A DNA stretch of 64,000 nt from Nitrospinaceae bacterium (GCA_029261595.1 JAJDAZ010000062.1:18157-82156); one strand, 5' to 3'; positions 1-10,220 are shown, counted from the stretch's first letter. The notes: a model not told the origin generated them from the sequence alone. Program-made: numbers and translations.

Positions 1-1000
1 ATGAACAGGTACCTGAACACCTCGTCGAACTTTCCCTGATGCCTGAATCCCGCGTGATAAAACACTGCGAGGAACCCCAGGACCTGAAAAATTTTACTGG
101 CTATCAGGACCCAACCCCAGACAATGCCTTCGGTGTAGGACGCTCCCAACCCTTCTTTCACCCTCAAAAATACCAACTCTCCGGAGTGGACAATGAAGGG
201 AAGGTAAACGATCAATAGTGGAAATAATATGAAGCCTGCGGTTGTTAATTTTCCCTTCCACCCCCTGGCCAAAAGAAATGGCAGGGGCAACAGCACGACG
301 GAAAACAATTTAAAGGGAACGCTCAGGGCAAAACAAAACCCCATCCATTTGGCATCCGCTTTGGTTTTGTAAAGGAAGACTCCAAAAAAAATCAGTGTGA
401 TGGGAACGATGCCGCATTGCCCGAACACGTACTGGGAGTATAAAATCACCACCGATCCCGCCCACCAGGAAACATAGGATTCCTGTTTTTTATCCCCCGG
501 GATGATTTTTAAAATCAAAAACAAAATCAAAAAATCGCATATCAAATACAGCGCTTTCCACAGGAACAGGACTTCAAACCGGGCCTCGGCCCCCTGAAAG
601 GAAAAAGCTGCCTCGCTGTCTCGCAATATGGCGGGAAACTGATCGATGACCTCGCGCATCCAGACGCTGTATTCCGGAGCGGCAAAAAACTGGGTGACGC
701 CCGACCACAGGCCAAAAAAGAAATAATGCAGGGGTTGATAGGAGTACAGGGCGGCGGAAGGATCGGAAAAATATTCCCCAAGATGCTGATAAATATCAAA
801 AACGTTATCGTTTAAAAAGTGAAAGGGGGTTCCAAAGATGTAGAACAAATCCGGGTGAGCGGAATAGGGAATCACCAGAAGGCGAATAAAAAGCCCAAAC
901 CATATCCACTTTTTGCAGGTATCCGTCAGTGATGGTAGCAGATGGCCAAAGCGCAGGCGATCGGTAAATTTCTGAAAAGGCGCGTTGATGAATAAGCTCT
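1..1000 (-). CDS. Partial multi-spanning membrane protein, glycosyltransferase family 87/mannosyltransferase-like; 3' end lies beyond window start; start codon unclear
   Basis: Manual reverse-strand translation gives a long open frame (..FGLFIRLLVIPYSAHPDLFYIFGTPFHFLNDNVFDIYQHLGEYFSDPSAALYSYQPLHYFFFGLW..) with many hydrophobic segments, directly downstream of the neuB-like stop; no ATG/GTG/TTG found near the expected 5' end. Confidence 0.55.
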
Positions 1001-1025
1001 TAAATAGGTTAACGATTCTTACCTG

Positions 1026-2081
1026 TCACAAACAAACCATATCCCAGTCAATCAATTGTTCGGCAAATATTTTCGACTTTGCTTTTTTTCCAATGAGTCT
1101 TGCCAAACTCTCCGGCGGGATTCCTGTGCCTGGCCGCTTAACCGCGAGCATCCCGGAAGACAACACGGTTCCCGGTTCGATGTCCACACGAGCGACCAGA
1201 CTTCTGCGGGCGGATTTCTTGACCGGTTCCTCCGAGGGTTGAATTATGCGTTTGCCGTCTCCCAGAGTTTTTCCGGCATTCACAGTGGCTTGCTTCAACT
1301 CCTTGAGCTCATGCGGTTCCATCGACATGGCATTGTCTGCCCCTGGAAGTTTTCTCTCCAGGGTGAAGTGCTTTTCGATCATCACTGCCCCCAGAGCGGT
1401 TGCGACCAGGGCCGACAGATTATCGGTCGTGTGGTCCGAAAGCCCGACGGGAAGCTTAAAACGGTTTTGCAGTTCCCTCATACAATGGAGATTCATCTCT
1501 TCATACCGGGCCGGGTAGCTGGAAACGCAGTGCAAAAGAACGATACGGTCATTCCCTTCGCCGCGAACCGCGTCCACCGCTCCGGTAATTTCCTCGAAAT
1601 TCCCCATCCCCGTGGACAACACCACCGGAAGGTTTTTTCGCGCCGCAAGTTTGATGAGACCCGTATGAGTCAAATCAGGCGATGCTATTTTAATGGCCGG
1701 CGCGCCAAACTCCGCCAGCATATCCAGAGAGCCTTCGTCAAACGGGGTCGAGAACAGGGGAATACCCAGAGTCCTGGCATATTCAAACAGTTCTTTGTAG
1801 TCAGAAGGTATCAATTCGGAACGTTTGAAAAACTCGTACAGCGGGATTTGTTTCTGCGGGTCCGCCGGATCATTGGCGATGAAGCGTTTGGAGTACAATT
1901 CCTCGGCCACGAAGGTCTGGAGCTTGACCGCATCGGCGCCGTTTTCCGCTGCGGCCTGAATCATCTGGCGGCACAGACCGACGTCGCCGTTGTGATTGAA
2001 GCCGACCTCGGCCACGATGAAGGGAGGATGTTCTCCGCCCAAGGGTTTGCCGCAAAATTTAAAATTGGCCAGTGGATTCAT
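1026..2081 (-). CDS. neuB: N-acetylneuraminate synthase family protein (NeuB/PseI-like, C-terminal SAF domain)
   Basis: FIVAEVGFNHNGDVGLCRQMIQAAAENGADAVKLQTF, IKIASPDLTHTGLI, VVLSTGMGNFEEI, GLSDHT and the SAF-like C-terminus are typical of sialic/nonulosonic acid synthases. Confidence 0.9.
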   Translation of the reverse strand: MNPLANFKFCGKPLGGEHPPFIVAEVGFNHNGDVGLCRQMIQAAAENGADAVKLQTFVAEELYSKRFIANDPADPQKQIPLYEFFKRSELIPSDYKELFEYARTLGIPLFSTPFDEGSLDMLAEFGAPAIKIASPDLTHTGLIKLAARKNLPVVLSTGMGNFEEITGAVDAVRGEGNDRIVLLHCVSSYPARYEEMNLHCMRELQNRFKLPVGLSDHTTDNLSALVATALGAVMIEKHFTLERKLPGADNAMSMEPHELKELKQATVNAGKTLGDGKRIIQPSEEPVKKSARRSLVARVDIEPGTVLSSGMLAVKRPGTGIPPESLARLIGKKAKSKIFAEQLIDWDMVCL

Positions 2082-2115
2082 GGTCTCTAAATTTCTTTTA
2101 TGCTTCGAGGCGATC

Positions 2116-3105
2116 TTAAATTTTCCTCAGATAAAACGCCGCCTGATCTCCCAGGGACTCCCGGTTCAACCGCCTGGCCTTTTTCTGGAAAGCGGTGATA
2201 TCGTCGGCAGAAAAAATAGAACCGGCAGGGTTCACGCCGTAGGAGCGGTCCGACATCAATGGAATATCTTTAAGATACTGCTCGCTCCCCCAAAACTGCA
2301 GGTCGCTGGAATCGTACACGACTTTCTCCAAATTGAGGTTTTCCTTTTCCGCCAACAGGCCAATGCTTTTAGGGGAATGAAGGTGAAAATGCCGGGGCGC
2401 ATCCAGTTGCACCCAGTTGGCCCCGTAGTGTTTCCATGCGTGGCTGGAAACCACCGGAATCCGGAGCAAACACCACCCGCCCGGAGCGAGAGCCTTCTGG
2501 ACCCTGTGCAGGGTCTCTCCAGGGTCTGCGACATGCTCAAATGAATGATGAAACATGATCAAGTCCCATTCACCCTCCACCTCCCCAACGCCGCGCTTTT
2601 GAATCGTCAACCCGTTTTCATATTCGATGTCCCTCTCGATATAGGGATCGATGCCTCTGACATTTTTAAACCCGGCTTCCTTTAAAAAATAAAGCAGAAA
2701 ACCTGTCCCGCACCCTGCATCCAGGATTCTGGATTGCTTTGTCAGTGGAATCGCAGACAAACTTTTAAGATCGGCTTCCGCAGGATAAAAATAGTCTATG
2801 CATTTCCCCAGCAGCCCTTTATTAAAAACCGCATAACGATCGCGCCATCTGCGAACCATTTTCTTCAGCGGATGGTCATACAACTTTGATGGATCTGAAG
2901 AAAAACTATAATAATCCGCGCGGTAATATTTCGACATGTCCTGAGGGATCTTTGCAATTTGCAGGCAATCGCAGTGGGGGCAAAAAAAATAGGGAAACTC
3001 TTCTTTCAACCCGAACATCATTTCCCGCGCCACCACCGTCCGGTGATTGCCTGAATGTTTGCAGATCCTGCAGGTCAATGCTTTCTCGACCATGGGAGAA
3101 TTCAT
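2116..3105 (-). CDS. Class I SAM-dependent methyltransferase with N-terminal Cys-rich (Zn-ribbon-like) segment
   Basis: CRICKHSG..CPHCDC N-terminus; ILDAGCGTGFLLYFLKEAGFKNVRGIDPY motif I; FHHSFEHVADPGETLHRVQKALAPGG. Confidence 0.85.
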   Translation of the reverse strand: MNSPMVEKALTCRICKHSGNHRTVVAREMMFGLKEEFPYFFCPHCDCLQIAKIPQDMSKYYRADYYSFSSDPSKLYDHPLKKMVRRWRDRYAVFNKGLLGKCIDYFYPAEADLKSLSAIPLTKQSRILDAGCGTGFLLYFLKEAGFKNVRGIDPYIERDIEYENGLTIQKRGVGEVEGEWDLIMFHHSFEHVADPGETLHRVQKALAPGGWCLLRIPVVSSHAWKHYGANWVQLDAPRHFHLHSPKSIGLLAEKENLNLEKVVYDSSDLQFWGSEQYLKDIPLMSDRSYGVNPAGSIFSADDITAFQKKARRLNRESLGDQAAFYLRKI

Positions 3106-3144
3106 ATTTCTTTTTCAATACTCAAAGACATGCTGTAAAAATTT

Positions 3145-4641
3145 TCACCGGACAAACCCCCGAATCCACGGGTCCAGGCGCGGATAAATTTCCTGAACGA
3201 ATCGGCGGTGATCCTCGGTAAAGGGTTTCCTCCAGATCAAAAGAAAGAAAAAGGAAATCATATACACGACGCCGTTTAAGATCAACTGTTCGCCGAAAAA
3301 CCTGGAAAGGAGCCACGGCGAAATCATCGCCGCCATTGAAAAAAGAAAACATCCACCGATGACGGAAAACACAGGGCGAATGTCGATGGATTTTTGAATC
3401 GCCAATAGCTGGCGCACCGCCATATACACCATGACCGACCCCGTCGCTCCCAGCGCCCCCGACACACCGTACAGGGGGATGAAGATCAGGTTCAGTCCCA
3501 CATTCAGAACGCTGCCTTCCACCGTCGATCGTATGGCCGTGTTTCTTTGGTGCAGAACAAAAAGCGTGGACACGGTGTAATACGTTCCAAGCCCCACGCT
3601 CAATCCCAGAAAGACAATATAAATGGCAAGCAGGGGAGCGGCAGGCAGATACTGTTGGCCGAAAACAAAAACGATCAGCGCCTTGGCGTGGAAAAAGATG
3701 AACACATAAATGGGAACCGTCAAAAAAGCGGAAAACCCCACGACCTGCCGCCACGAACGCGCCAGCCCGCTATGCGCTTCGCTCGCGTAGACTTCTGAAA
3801 AGATGGATAACGCCAAAGGGCCCACGCCCGTCAGCACAAAACCCGCCATGGCGCCCAGGCTGGTGACCAGATGATAATAACCAATGCTCGCGGGATCGAC
3901 ATGAAAATAATTCATGAGCAGGATGTCGCTTTGCGTCATCAGCCCGAAGCTCAACAGACTGATGCCATACGACGCCCAGGCGAGATGCTTCATTTCATTT
4001 AAATCCGGTGCCGTGCCCGGACCGTTAAGGTCTTTTAGAGACAGAATCGAATAGACCAAAATATTCAAACAAACTGAAAGGATATAGGCGGTCAACACGC
4101 CCGCGATGCCGTGCCCCGAATAAATAAATACCACCAGCAAAACTAAATTGAGCAACGCGCTCGCGGTTTCGACGGTCGACACGATTTTGTACCGAAGGCG
4201 CGTCATGAACAGCGTGCTGAGCAGGGATTCCACGGTGATGACCATGAAATACAATATCAGCGCGGTCCGGTAATCGAGTAATTCGGGAAAGTGGATGAAG
4301 GCAAAATAATGCGGAAGAAAAGTATAGAGCAACCCGCAAAAAACCAGAGAAGTGATCAGGCGAACCATCAACAGCCGCCGTACCAGATACCGCCCCTGGT
4401 TGCCGCTTGGGTCCTCTACATTTAGTTCAGGCAGTTTTTTGTTGATCAACGTTTCCAGCCCGAGTTGGTTGAGCAACCGGACAAACGCGGGAATGACCAG
4501 AAGCGTGGCGTAAATCCCCAGCCGTTCTTTCCCGAGCGAACGGGTGATGACGATGGAAATCGCGAACAGAGTGATCTGAACGCAGGCCTTGCCCATAACG
4601 GTCCAGATAATATTAGTGATGAATCGATGCAAGGAGGACAA
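3145..4641 (-). CDS. Oligosaccharide flippase family protein (Wzx-like)
   Basis: ~498 aa polytopic protein with MATE/Wzx-style N-terminus (KACVQITLFAISIVITRSLGKERLGIYATLLVIPAFVRLLNQLGLETLI), in a glycan locus. Confidence 0.85.
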   Translation of the reverse strand: MSSLHRFITNIIWTVMGKACVQITLFAISIVITRSLGKERLGIYATLLVIPAFVRLLNQLGLETLINKKLPELNVEDPSGNQGRYLVRRLLMVRLITSLVFCGLLYTFLPHYFAFIHFPELLDYRTALILYFMVITVESLLSTLFMTRLRYKIVSTVETASALLNLVLLVVFIYSGHGIAGVLTAYILSVCLNILVYSILSLKDLNGPGTAPDLNEMKHLAWASYGISLLSFGLMTQSDILLMNYFHVDPASIGYYHLVTSLGAMAGFVLTGVGPLALSIFSEVYASEAHSGLARSWRQVVGFSAFLTVPIYVFIFFHAKALIVFVFGQQYLPAAPLLAIYIVFLGLSVGLGTYYTVSTLFVLHQRNTAIRSTVEGSVLNVGLNLIFIPLYGVSGALGATGSVMVYMAVRQLLAIQKSIDIRPVFSVIGGCFLFSMAAMISPWLLSRFFGEQLILNGVVYMISFFFLLIWRKPFTEDHRRFVQEIYPRLDPWIRGFVR

Positions 4642-4683
4642 GAGAAACCACGAATCGCTAAAATTGGAAGGAACCCGCGTCCC

Positions 4684-4716
4684 GCTGGAGGAGACATCAA
4701 CGCGCTATGGGTTTAT
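4684..4716 (-). repeat. Dispersed 33-bp intergenic repeat, copy 1 (reverse orientation)
   Basis: Reverse complement ATAAACCCATAGCGCGTTGATGTCTCCTCCAGC; 25/33 by hand to 16000-16032. Confidence 0.5.
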
Positions 4717-4950
4717 AACCGACTGAACCCTGCTTCGTACAGAAATTTTCATCCTGCTTGAGCGGGCGCGACGCGGGACTCCATGTTGGCATTCAGGAAT
4801 TCCTTATACAGAACGGCAAAGAAACCCTTATCGGAACCCTAAAAGAGAAAAAGAAAACCACGGCCTGCAGGTTTTCATTTTTCAGCGTGTATTATACACT
4901 AAAGCCGTTTTTTCCACCTATCCATACTTTTAGAAAGGAAGTTTACCGAA

Positions 4951-5232
4951 ATGCCTGTTTACAATGTCTTACTCGTGGCCGAATTCCACGACATTCAGGA
5001 AGGGGATCAGAAAGATGTTTTGTTGCGCATGGAGGAACACGGATTCGAAAAAATTCCCACCGTCGCCAACGCCTGGGAAATGAAATGCGAAGGCGAGGAT
5101 GAAACCGACGCCAAAGATAAAGCCATCCAGAGCATGGTCAATATCTGCCGCACCCATCCTTTTGAACTGAAAATGGTGGCCCATGCGGGACAGTCCCAGA
5201 TACTCCGAAGAAAGAAAAAGTTTGAAGCCTGA
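4951..5232 (+). CDS. Conserved hypothetical small protein
   Basis: 93 aa ORF preceded by a purine-rich RBS-like sequence (agaaaggaag); no family recognised. Confidence 0.6.
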   Translation: MPVYNVLLVAEFHDIQEGDQKDVLLRMEEHGFEKIPTVANAWEMKCEGEDETDAKDKAIQSMVNICRTHPFELKMVAHAGQSQILRRKKKFEA

Positions 5233-5426
5233 GCAGATAAAATAACCCTCCCCGGCCCCAGGTGGTATGATAGTAGTACAATTCTTATATTTGGCAGGAA
5301 TAATCCTGATTTGATGTACTATCTGCTGATTAACGCCATTTTATGCGAGGTTTTTAGTGGCTCGTGATCGGGGCGAGCGTCAGCCCACTTTTCCTCCCGC
5401 GTAGCGGGCGCTTGAGAGGGCAACCC

Positions 5427-6545
5427 ATGAATATCATTCTAAACAGTTATTGCAATTTAACGTGCAATTACTGCTTTGCCGACGAATACATGGAAGAAAC
5501 GGTGAAAACGCCGGGCAAGTCCATGGAATTCGATTTTTTTCACGACCAGCTCCTGCCGAAAATAAGGTCGCATCCCGTCATCAATTTCATGGGCGGGGAA
5601 CCCACCTTGCACCCCAAATTCAATGAGATTTTCGGCCAGACCCTGTCCGCTGTCAACGAATACACGTCGCTCAACGTCTTCACCAACGGATTGATGCCAG
5701 ACAAGGTTCTCGACCTGATGGTGAAAACAGCCGGCATCGAAGGGTCGGTCACGCGCAATATTTATTTCTCCATTCTGTTGAACTGGCAGACCATGGAAAA
5801 TATTTCCGAAAAAAACCATCAACGGTGCAAAGAAGTCGCTGAACGGCTTCTAAAAACCAACGGCTACAGCGTGACCTTCAGCATCAATCTCTATTCCAAG
5901 ACCCAGGACCTGTTCACGCAATGCGCCGAGATCGACGCCATTTATCAGAAGGTGGGATTGCCTAAAGATCAAAATTACAAAATCCGCGTCAGCCCGGCCT
6001 TTCCCATTGTGGGGGAAGCCAACAACATCTACCTGCCGATTCGGGATTTCCCGAAAGTGGGACAAAGCATGTTGAAAATTCTCAAGCAATTTCCGCAATT
6101 ATGCTTTCGTTTCGATTGCTCGTTCCCGCCGTGTTTCTTGGACGAAATCGAAGAGGCGGAATACCCCTTGATGGAGAGGATTTATTTCCATGGCAACAAA
6201 CAACTCCCTGAAATGACCGAGTGGAAAGGTCAAGATCTTTATTTCGGCTGTGCGGACGGAAGCCCGATGGACATTGACGCGAAAGGCGACTGTTTCAACT
6301 GTTTTCCCTTTCACAATCTCAAACTGGCAAACATCGAAAACTTCAAAGAAGTCAACTCAATCGCCCTGGCCAAAATGGGCTCAAAGTTCCTGACCACGGT
6401 TTTTGAAGCCACCGAAGTGAAGGAACCCTGCCGATCCTGTCCGCATTACATGGTTCGGTGCTCCAGCGGCTGTTTCGCCTATAATTTTGTGGACGAGGAA
6501 AACGGCAGTGCCCAGATGGCAGGGGACCTTAAAGGAACGGCCTAG
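5427..6545 (+). CDS. Radical SAM protein with SPASM-like C-terminal Cys cluster
   Basis: MNIILNSYCNLTCNYCFADEY (CxxxCxxC), GGEPTLHP, C-terminal CRSCPHYMVRCSSGC; ORF track starts at 5364 but ATG at 5427 is the more natural start. Confidence 0.85.
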   Translation: MNIILNSYCNLTCNYCFADEYMEETVKTPGKSMEFDFFHDQLLPKIRSHPVINFMGGEPTLHPKFNEIFGQTLSAVNEYTSLNVFTNGLMPDKVLDLMVKTAGIEGSVTRNIYFSILLNWQTMENISEKNHQRCKEVAERLLKTNGYSVTFSINLYSKTQDLFTQCAEIDAIYQKVGLPKDQNYKIRVSPAFPIVGEANNIYLPIRDFPKVGQSMLKILKQFPQLCFRFDCSFPPCFLDEIEEAEYPLMERIYFHGNKQLPEMTEWKGQDLYFGCADGSPMDIDAKGDCFNCFPFHNLKLANIENFKEVNSIALAKMGSKFLTTVFEATEVKEPCRSCPHYMVRCSSGCFAYNFVDEENGSAQMAGDLKGTA

Positions 6546-6934
6546 AGAATCCGATTAGTGCTGAATTCGTTCGCTACCATAACCAGGTGATAACCTTCGT
6601 GGGTTTTTACGGGACCAAAAGCGATTTTACTGATCAGAGTTTTTTTATCCAAACCTTCGCTGATACTATTGTAGAGTTCTTCGTTTTTCAGCTTTTTGAA
6701 TCCACCTCGAGGCACCCGGGGATCGGCAATATTCCACCCCATTTCCAGCCATCCTAAACTCCCACCATCTTCCTTCGAGGAACATTTGCTGTATTTCTCG
6801 GCCATTTTCATCAACAACTTCACCCGCTCGGTTCCCGACTTCGGGGTATTGATGGTTTCCTTTAAAAGTTTGGCCACTTCTTCATCCTCCACTAGGATAT
6901 GTCTTATCTGAACCTGAAACGATGCGCCTGCCAT
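6542..6934 (-). CDS. Parvulin-type (PpiC) peptidyl-prolyl cis-trans isomerase domain protein, no signal peptide
   Basis: QIRHILVEDEEVAKLLKE..AEKYSKCSSKEDGGSLGWLEMG..KIAFGPVKTHEGYHLVMV. Confidence 0.8.
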   Translation of the reverse strand: MAGASFQVQIRHILVEDEEVAKLLKETINTPKSGTERVKLLMKMAEKYSKCSSKEDGGSLGWLEMGWNIADPRVPRGGFKKLKNEELYNSISEGLDKKTLISKIAFGPVKTHEGYHLVMVANEFSTNRIL

Positions 6935-7144
6935 ATCAATTTTTCCTCAGTGATTCAAAATAAAAATCAATGCCCTGAACAACCCCAGGACAATTTCCAG
7001 CTTAATTTAATCATTGGACAATCCAGCATCTTAATTTATATTCAAACAAATTTCCACGTTGGAAACCATTCTGACGCAAAAATATGCTGGGCCAAATGAA
7101 AAATGTGACCCCCAACCATTAACCCCCAACCATCTCATTAAAAG

Positions 7145-7738
7145 ATGACGACACCGAACAACCCGGTCATTCTTGCTTCCCGTTCGCCGCGCCGAATGGA
7201 GCTTTTAAAAGAAGTGGTCGCCCATTTTGAGGTCATCCCAAGTTCGGCAAAAGAAATTTTTCAGCCCGAACTCAGCCCCAGGGATAATGCCGTCGCCGTT
7301 GCGCTGGCAAAGGCGCTGGATGTTTCCAAGAATTATCCCGAACATTTCGTCATCGGCGCGGACACCATCGTCGTCCTGGAGGACGAGATTATCGGCAAGC
7401 CAAAGGACGCTGAAGACGCCCGTAATATTCTCAAACGCTTGAGCGGAAAAAAACACCAGGTCATCACCGGCGTCGTGATCGTCAACTCAGAACCGGTGAA
7501 AAACGCCGGCGTTTCCGAAGTCAATATCCGTCGGCTGAACGATGACGAGATCACCCGCTATGTCGAAACGGGGGAACCTATGGATAAAGCAGGGGCATAC
7601 GCCATTCAAGGAAAAGGCGCAGGCCTGGTCGATTCTTATTCCGGGTCTTATTCAAATATCGTCGGGTTGCCATTGGACACGGTGAAAACTCTGCTCAAGC
7701 AGGCAGGATATCGAATCGACCAACCAGGGACCCGCTGA
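7145..7738 (+). CDS. maf: Maf family nucleotide pyrophosphatase
   Basis: PVILASRSPRRMELLKE, FVIGADTIVVLEDEIIGKPKDAEDARNILKRLSGKKHQVITGV, AYAIQGKGAGLVDSYSGSYSNIVGLPL. Confidence 0.95.
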   Translation: MTTPNNPVILASRSPRRMELLKEVVAHFEVIPSSAKEIFQPELSPRDNAVAVALAKALDVSKNYPEHFVIGADTIVVLEDEIIGKPKDAEDARNILKRLSGKKHQVITGVVIVNSEPVKNAGVSEVNIRRLNDDEITRYVETGEPMDKAGAYAIQGKGAGLVDSYSGSYSNIVGLPLDTVKTLLKQAGYRIDQPGTR

Positions 7739-7963
7739 AAGTTCAGTTGTCAGAAAACAACGGAAAAACTAATCTAAAAAAATGCCCGCCCTTCCATAAA
7801 AAATTTTCTTGACTTTTCCGCCTGCCCGGAAAAACAAAAATTCACAGCAATAGAAAAACTCCTTGCGATTCATTGAGTTATCAGCCTAAAATTCCAAATA
7901 CGTTTTGCACCCGTGACGGCGGGTATTTTGTGATGAAATAATAAACGAAAGAATTTTTTTTAA

Positions 7964-8170
7964 ATGGTTGAAATTCGAGGATACTGCCACAAATGCCAGG
8001 GACCGATTTTTCTGAATCGGACCATGGACGTCTATGGCAATTCCGTCATCACCCTCAATTGCTGGAACGGTCATTACAAGTGGATCGATTTTGAAAATAT
8101 CGAAAAAGACCTTCCTGTTGAAACCAGGGAAGACCTGGTCACCCACGTTGGTTTTTTCACTGTCCCATGA
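7964..8170 (+). CDS. Small hypothetical protein with CxxC motif
   Basis: 68 aa, CHKCQG..; stop overlaps the ATG of the next gene (ATGA at 8167-8170). Confidence 0.55.
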   Translation: MVEIRGYCHKCQGPIFLNRTMDVYGNSVITLNCWNGHYKWIDFENIEKDLPVETREDLVTHVGFFTVP

Positions 8171-8976
8171 ACGGACCTGACGGTAAACATTCCCTTCTCA
8201 AACGTCATTGGTTTTTCATTTTTATATTCATCCCTTTTGTCTTATCTGCATCCCCGAAATCACCACTCCCAAAAGCGCCGCAGGGCATGGTTTATATTCC
8301 TGAGGGATATTTTCAAATGGGAACATCCTCCGGCAGAGAGGACGAAAAACCCATGCACTTCGTATTCACGCCCGCCTACTTCATCGACAAATATGAGGTG
8401 AGCAACGCGCAATACCTGGAGTTCGTCCGCGCCACCGGCCACGCAATGCCTCTGCACATGGATGATGCAAATTTCAGCAAACCCGATTTTCCCGTCGTGG
8501 GCATCAGCTGGAATGACGCCATGGCCTATTCCAAATGGAAAGGCGGACGCCTGCCCACGGAAGCCGAATGGGAAAAAGCCGCCCGCGGCAACGACGACCG
8601 TCTCTGGCCCTGGGGAAATGTCTGGGACCGGGGGTTTTTCTTTTATTTCGTGAATATATTCGGCGATCAGGACAACTACCCCACCACGGCTCCCGTCAAT
8701 TATTACCAGTCCGGAATCAGCCCATTCGGACTATTCAACACCGCCGGCAATGTCTGGGAATGGTGTCTCGACTGGTACGACAAAGACTATTACCGCGTCA
8801 GTCCGGAAATCAACCCCGAGGGCCCTGAAAAAACCCCTTTCAACCAGATGAAAGTTTTGCGCGGCGGTTCCTGGATCAACGATATAGATGGCGTGCAGGT
8901 CGTGCACCGTGCCCGCAATTATCCCCATATCAAGAATAAAATCTACGGGTTCCGTACCGTCCGTCCTATTCCGTGA
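8167..8976 (+). CDS. SUMF1/FGE-fold (formylglycine-generating enzyme-like) secreted protein
   Basis: MVYIPEGYFQMGTSSGREDEKPMHFVFTPAYFIDKYEVSNAQYLEFVRATGH, GGRLPTEAEWEKAARG, GNVWEWCLDWYDKDYY, VLRGGSWINDIDGVQVVHRARNYP, YGFRTVRP; hydrophobic N-terminus. Confidence 0.9.
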   Translation: MNGPDGKHSLLKRHWFFIFIFIPFVLSASPKSPLPKAPQGMVYIPEGYFQMGTSSGREDEKPMHFVFTPAYFIDKYEVSNAQYLEFVRATGHAMPLHMDDANFSKPDFPVVGISWNDAMAYSKWKGGRLPTEAEWEKAARGNDDRLWPWGNVWDRGFFFYFVNIFGDQDNYPTTAPVNYYQSGISPFGLFNTAGNVWEWCLDWYDKDYYRVSPEINPEGPEKTPFNQMKVLRGGSWINDIDGVQVVHRARNYPHIKNKIYGFRTVRPIP

Positions 8977-10220
8977 GCCTGCCTGGCGAAAACAAGCCGG
9001 CCCCCCCACCCGACAAACGCGCCATCATTTCCTGGGCGTTCTACGATTTTGCCAATACCATTTTCTCGATGAATGTCATCTCCCTATACTTCGCCCTCTG
9101 GGTGACGGTGGACCATAAGGGGGCGGACATTCTTTACAGCGCGGCCTTGTCAGGGTCCATGCTGGCGGTGGCGCTCAGCGTGCCCGTATTCGGCGCGATC
9201 TCGGATCAAACCGGACGACGGCGCATCCCTTTAATGCTATTGACCCTCCTTGCGGTTTCCGCGACTGCCCTGATCGGTCAAACCGATCAATTACTGCCGG
9301 GCATTTTCTTTTTTATCATCGCCAATTACTGCTACCAGTCGGGAATGGTGTTTTATAACGGAATGCTTCCTCAGGTAGCGAAAGGCTCCCACATAGGCCT
9401 GGTATCGGGCTATGGCGTGGCTTTGGGGTATCTGGGCTCCATCGTCGGTTTGATTACGGTCAAACCTTTTGTGGAAGCGGGAGGTCGGTCTGCGGCTTTT
9501 CTCCCCACTGCGGCCCTGTTTCTCATTTTCTCGATTCCCTGCTTCCTTTACGTGAGAGATCCTGTGGCCACCCGGTCCCTTAAAAAACTGCATCTGGGTC
9601 AGGCCTTCCAAACGCTCAGGCAGACCCTGGCCAATGCCAGCCAATACAAATCCCTGCTCAAATTTATCCTCATTCATTTCATGATTCTGGATGTGGTCAA
9701 TACCGTGATCGCCTTCATGTCCGTATACGCCAACAAGGTGATGGATTTTTCCGACGCGCAAATCACCACTTTTCTCATCACCTCCACATCAGCGGCCATG
9801 ATCGGCTCTTACCTCATCGGCTGGCTGGTCAGGCATAAAGGCACCGGATGGTCCTACTCTTTGGTCATATGGTTGTGGATTTCAGCGCTGTCGATCGCGA
9901 TACTGAGCCAAAGCCAGGCCATGTTCTGGATGGTGGGCCCGCTTGCAGGCATGGGCATGGGGGGCGTGTGGGTGGTGAGCCGCGCATATATCGTGGAGCT
10001 TTCGCCGTCCGAAAAACTCGGCGAATTTTTTGGCCTTTACGGATTGGCCGGAAAGGCCGCTTCCATCCTGGGGCCACTTTTGTGGGGGTCCGTGGTCTGG
10101 GTGTTTCAGGACACTTTAACCTTCAAATACCGCGCCGCCTTAACCGCATTGCTGTTGATCGCGATTGTCACCCTGTTTTTATTTCGCTCGCTTCGTCGCC
10201 AGATCGAAAAAGAAGGGTGA
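8973..10220 (+). CDS. MFS transporter, UMF1/Atg22-like family
   Basis: AIISWAFYDFANTIFSMNVISLYFALWVTVDHKG; PVFGAISDQTGRRR; ~12 TM segments. GTG start overlaps the upstream stop. Confidence 0.85.
   Translation: MSLPGENKPAPPPDKRAIISWAFYDFANTIFSMNVISLYFALWVTVDHKGADILYSAALSGSMLAVALSVPVFGAISDQTGRRRIPLMLLTLLAVSATALIGQTDQLLPGIFFFIIANYCYQSGMVFYNGMLPQVAKGSHIGLVSGYGVALGYLGSIVGLITVKPFVEAGGRSAAFLPTAALFLIFSIPCFLYVRDPVATRSLKKLHLGQAFQTLRQTLANASQYKSLLKFILIHFMILDVVNTVIAFMSVYANKVMDFSDAQITTFLITSTSAAMIGSYLIGWLVRHKGTGWSYSLVIWLWISALSIAILSQSQAMFWMVGPLAGMGMGGVWVVSRAYIVELSPSEKLGEFFGLYGLAGKAASILGPLLWGSVVWVFQDTLTFKYRAALTALLLIAIVTLFLFRSLRRQIEKEG

Noticed and set aside
1056-2090. 344-aa plus-strand ORF antisense to neuB-like gene
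   Set aside because: Composition typical of a shadow ORF (Arg/His/Gln rich), fully overlaps a well-supported gene on the other strand.
4887-4899. GTGTATTATACAC palindrome as operator upstream of 4951 gene
   Set aside because: Perfect but short and AT-rich; could arise by chance and overlaps a possible -10 element; no second copy noticed.
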